Assembly (NCBI GenBank): GCA_019633425.1 | Contig: WSUB01000007.1 | Coordinates: forward strand, 496,001-560,000 | Reading direction: 5' to 3' | DNA: 64,000 bases | Origin: Tulasnella sp. 424 | Lineage: Eukaryota; Basidiomycota; Agaricomycetes; Cantharellales; Tulasnellaceae | Shown: positions 63,480-64,000 of the stretch, in pieces | How the letters are laid out: the number at the start of each line of letters is the position of its first letter | Numbering within the stretch: position 1 is the stretch's first letter | Made by a program: the position numbers and the translations under genes | Notes under the pieces: generated by a model | The model's input: only the letters and a program-made list of their open reading frames with translations | What the model was told of the DNA's origin: nothing | Databases searched by the model: none

Positions 63480-64000
63480 ATGGCCACAGCAGCAAGCAGT
63501 TCGGAAGTTCCTGAATTCCTCTCCTTTGGTGGAGATAAGTATAGAGGAGCAGTTGTGGAGGTACGTTGTTGTCGTTACCGGTCCCGTAAATGCTTATGCT
63601 AACGATGAGTGGGCAGGACCTTCAAGTCGAGTACCCCTGATTCCGCCACAGTTGACCGACCTCACTCATCCTCAACCAACGTCGCTCACTCCTTTAGCTT
63701 CCCCCCGCATTTGCTTTGGACTTGAACGAGAAGATTCTTAAAGCTATCGAATTCGCGTATGAACGCGACTTCTCGTACATCCCGTGCGTTTCATTGGCAT
63801 CCTCAATCGCTGCTTGTTGACGAAGGACGTACTTCGTCAGAGTCTTGGCCAAGGATAGAAAGCCAATAGGCTACGTAGATGTTGGAGCCCTGAAGAAGAA
63901 GTGGGAGAGTGGGCAAGCGAAGCCAGTCAGCTATCCATTCCATTCTGGACGGTGGTCCTTCAGGCAACTGACGCCATTCTCTGGGGCCCAGGACGACCCA
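63480..64000 (+). CDS. CBS-domain protein, 5' part (cut by window edge)
   Basis: Start ATG at 63480-63482 (MATAASSSEVPEFLSFGGDK). Spliced exons read KYRGAVVE, DLQ, LPPAFALDLNEKILKAIEFA and YERDFSYIP joined to VLAKDRKPIGYVDVGALKKK. This matches basidiomycete CBS-domain proteins of about 170 residues, which may bind adenine nucleotides. The gene runs off the window. Confidence 0.75.

Overview
The window is nuclear DNA of a filamentous basidiomycete, most likely an agaricomycete. Genes are dense and split by many short introns of about 50 to 60 bases. Most introns have plain GT...AG ends with a CTGAC/CTAAC-like branch site. Several proteins belong to families typical of mushroom-forming fungi. 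I cannot name the species from sequence alone. Coordinates of spliced genes run from start codon to stop codon, introns included.

Layout, left to right. A four-span membrane protein (112-1583) and a yeast-type amino acid permease (3153-5392) are followed by an Hst3/Hst4-type sirtuin (5792-7708). The sirtuin converges on a very large Mit1/CHD-like chromatin remodeller (7947-14286, minus). Still on the minus strand come a lipid-droplet hydrolase (14628-15817), a SNF2 ATPase with an embedded RING finger (16125-22136) and the ribosome-export GTPase LSG1 (22730-25451). A short-chain dehydrogenase (26207-27382) and the small membrane proteolipid PMP3 (27844-28374) follow on the plus strand. Beyond the repeats lie SEC8 of the exocyst (39587-44474, minus), a TGL2-like lipase (44655-46854, minus), the proteasome lid subunit RPN9 (47875-49373), a gene-poor stretch of about 5.1 kb, a large low-complexity orphan protein (54515-57559) and the start of a CBS-domain gene cut by the window edge (63480 onward).

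The accessory part is the block between PMP3 and SEC8. A unit of about 5.4 kb is present twice in tandem (28215-33588 and 33589-39104). Each unit carries a copy of a multi-exon gene for an unrecognised protein with a hydrophobic N-terminus and a coiled coil, and a kinase-like (PKL/APH-type) gene. Each also holds a 200-base copy of the 3' end of SEC8, and unit B begins with a 3' piece of PMP3. A third, more diverged copy of the orphan gene, without the kinase, lies at about 58992-62740, preceded by a partial fourth copy of its upstream region (57930-58340). Working out the splice sites by comparing the copies gives a reading frame of about 627 codons that is intact only in copy C. Copies A and B carry shared and private lesions. 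Kinase A is intact (314 residues) and kinase B is broken. This family is the most likely undescribed item in the window; I see no evidence for a larger organised system.

The single-copy genes are housekeeping functions: chromatin (sirtuin, Mit1-like remodeller, SNF2-RING ATPase), ribosome maturation (LSG1), secretion (SEC8), protein turnover (RPN9), lipid metabolism (two hydrolases) and membrane transport. They look like ordinary neighbours and not like one pathway.
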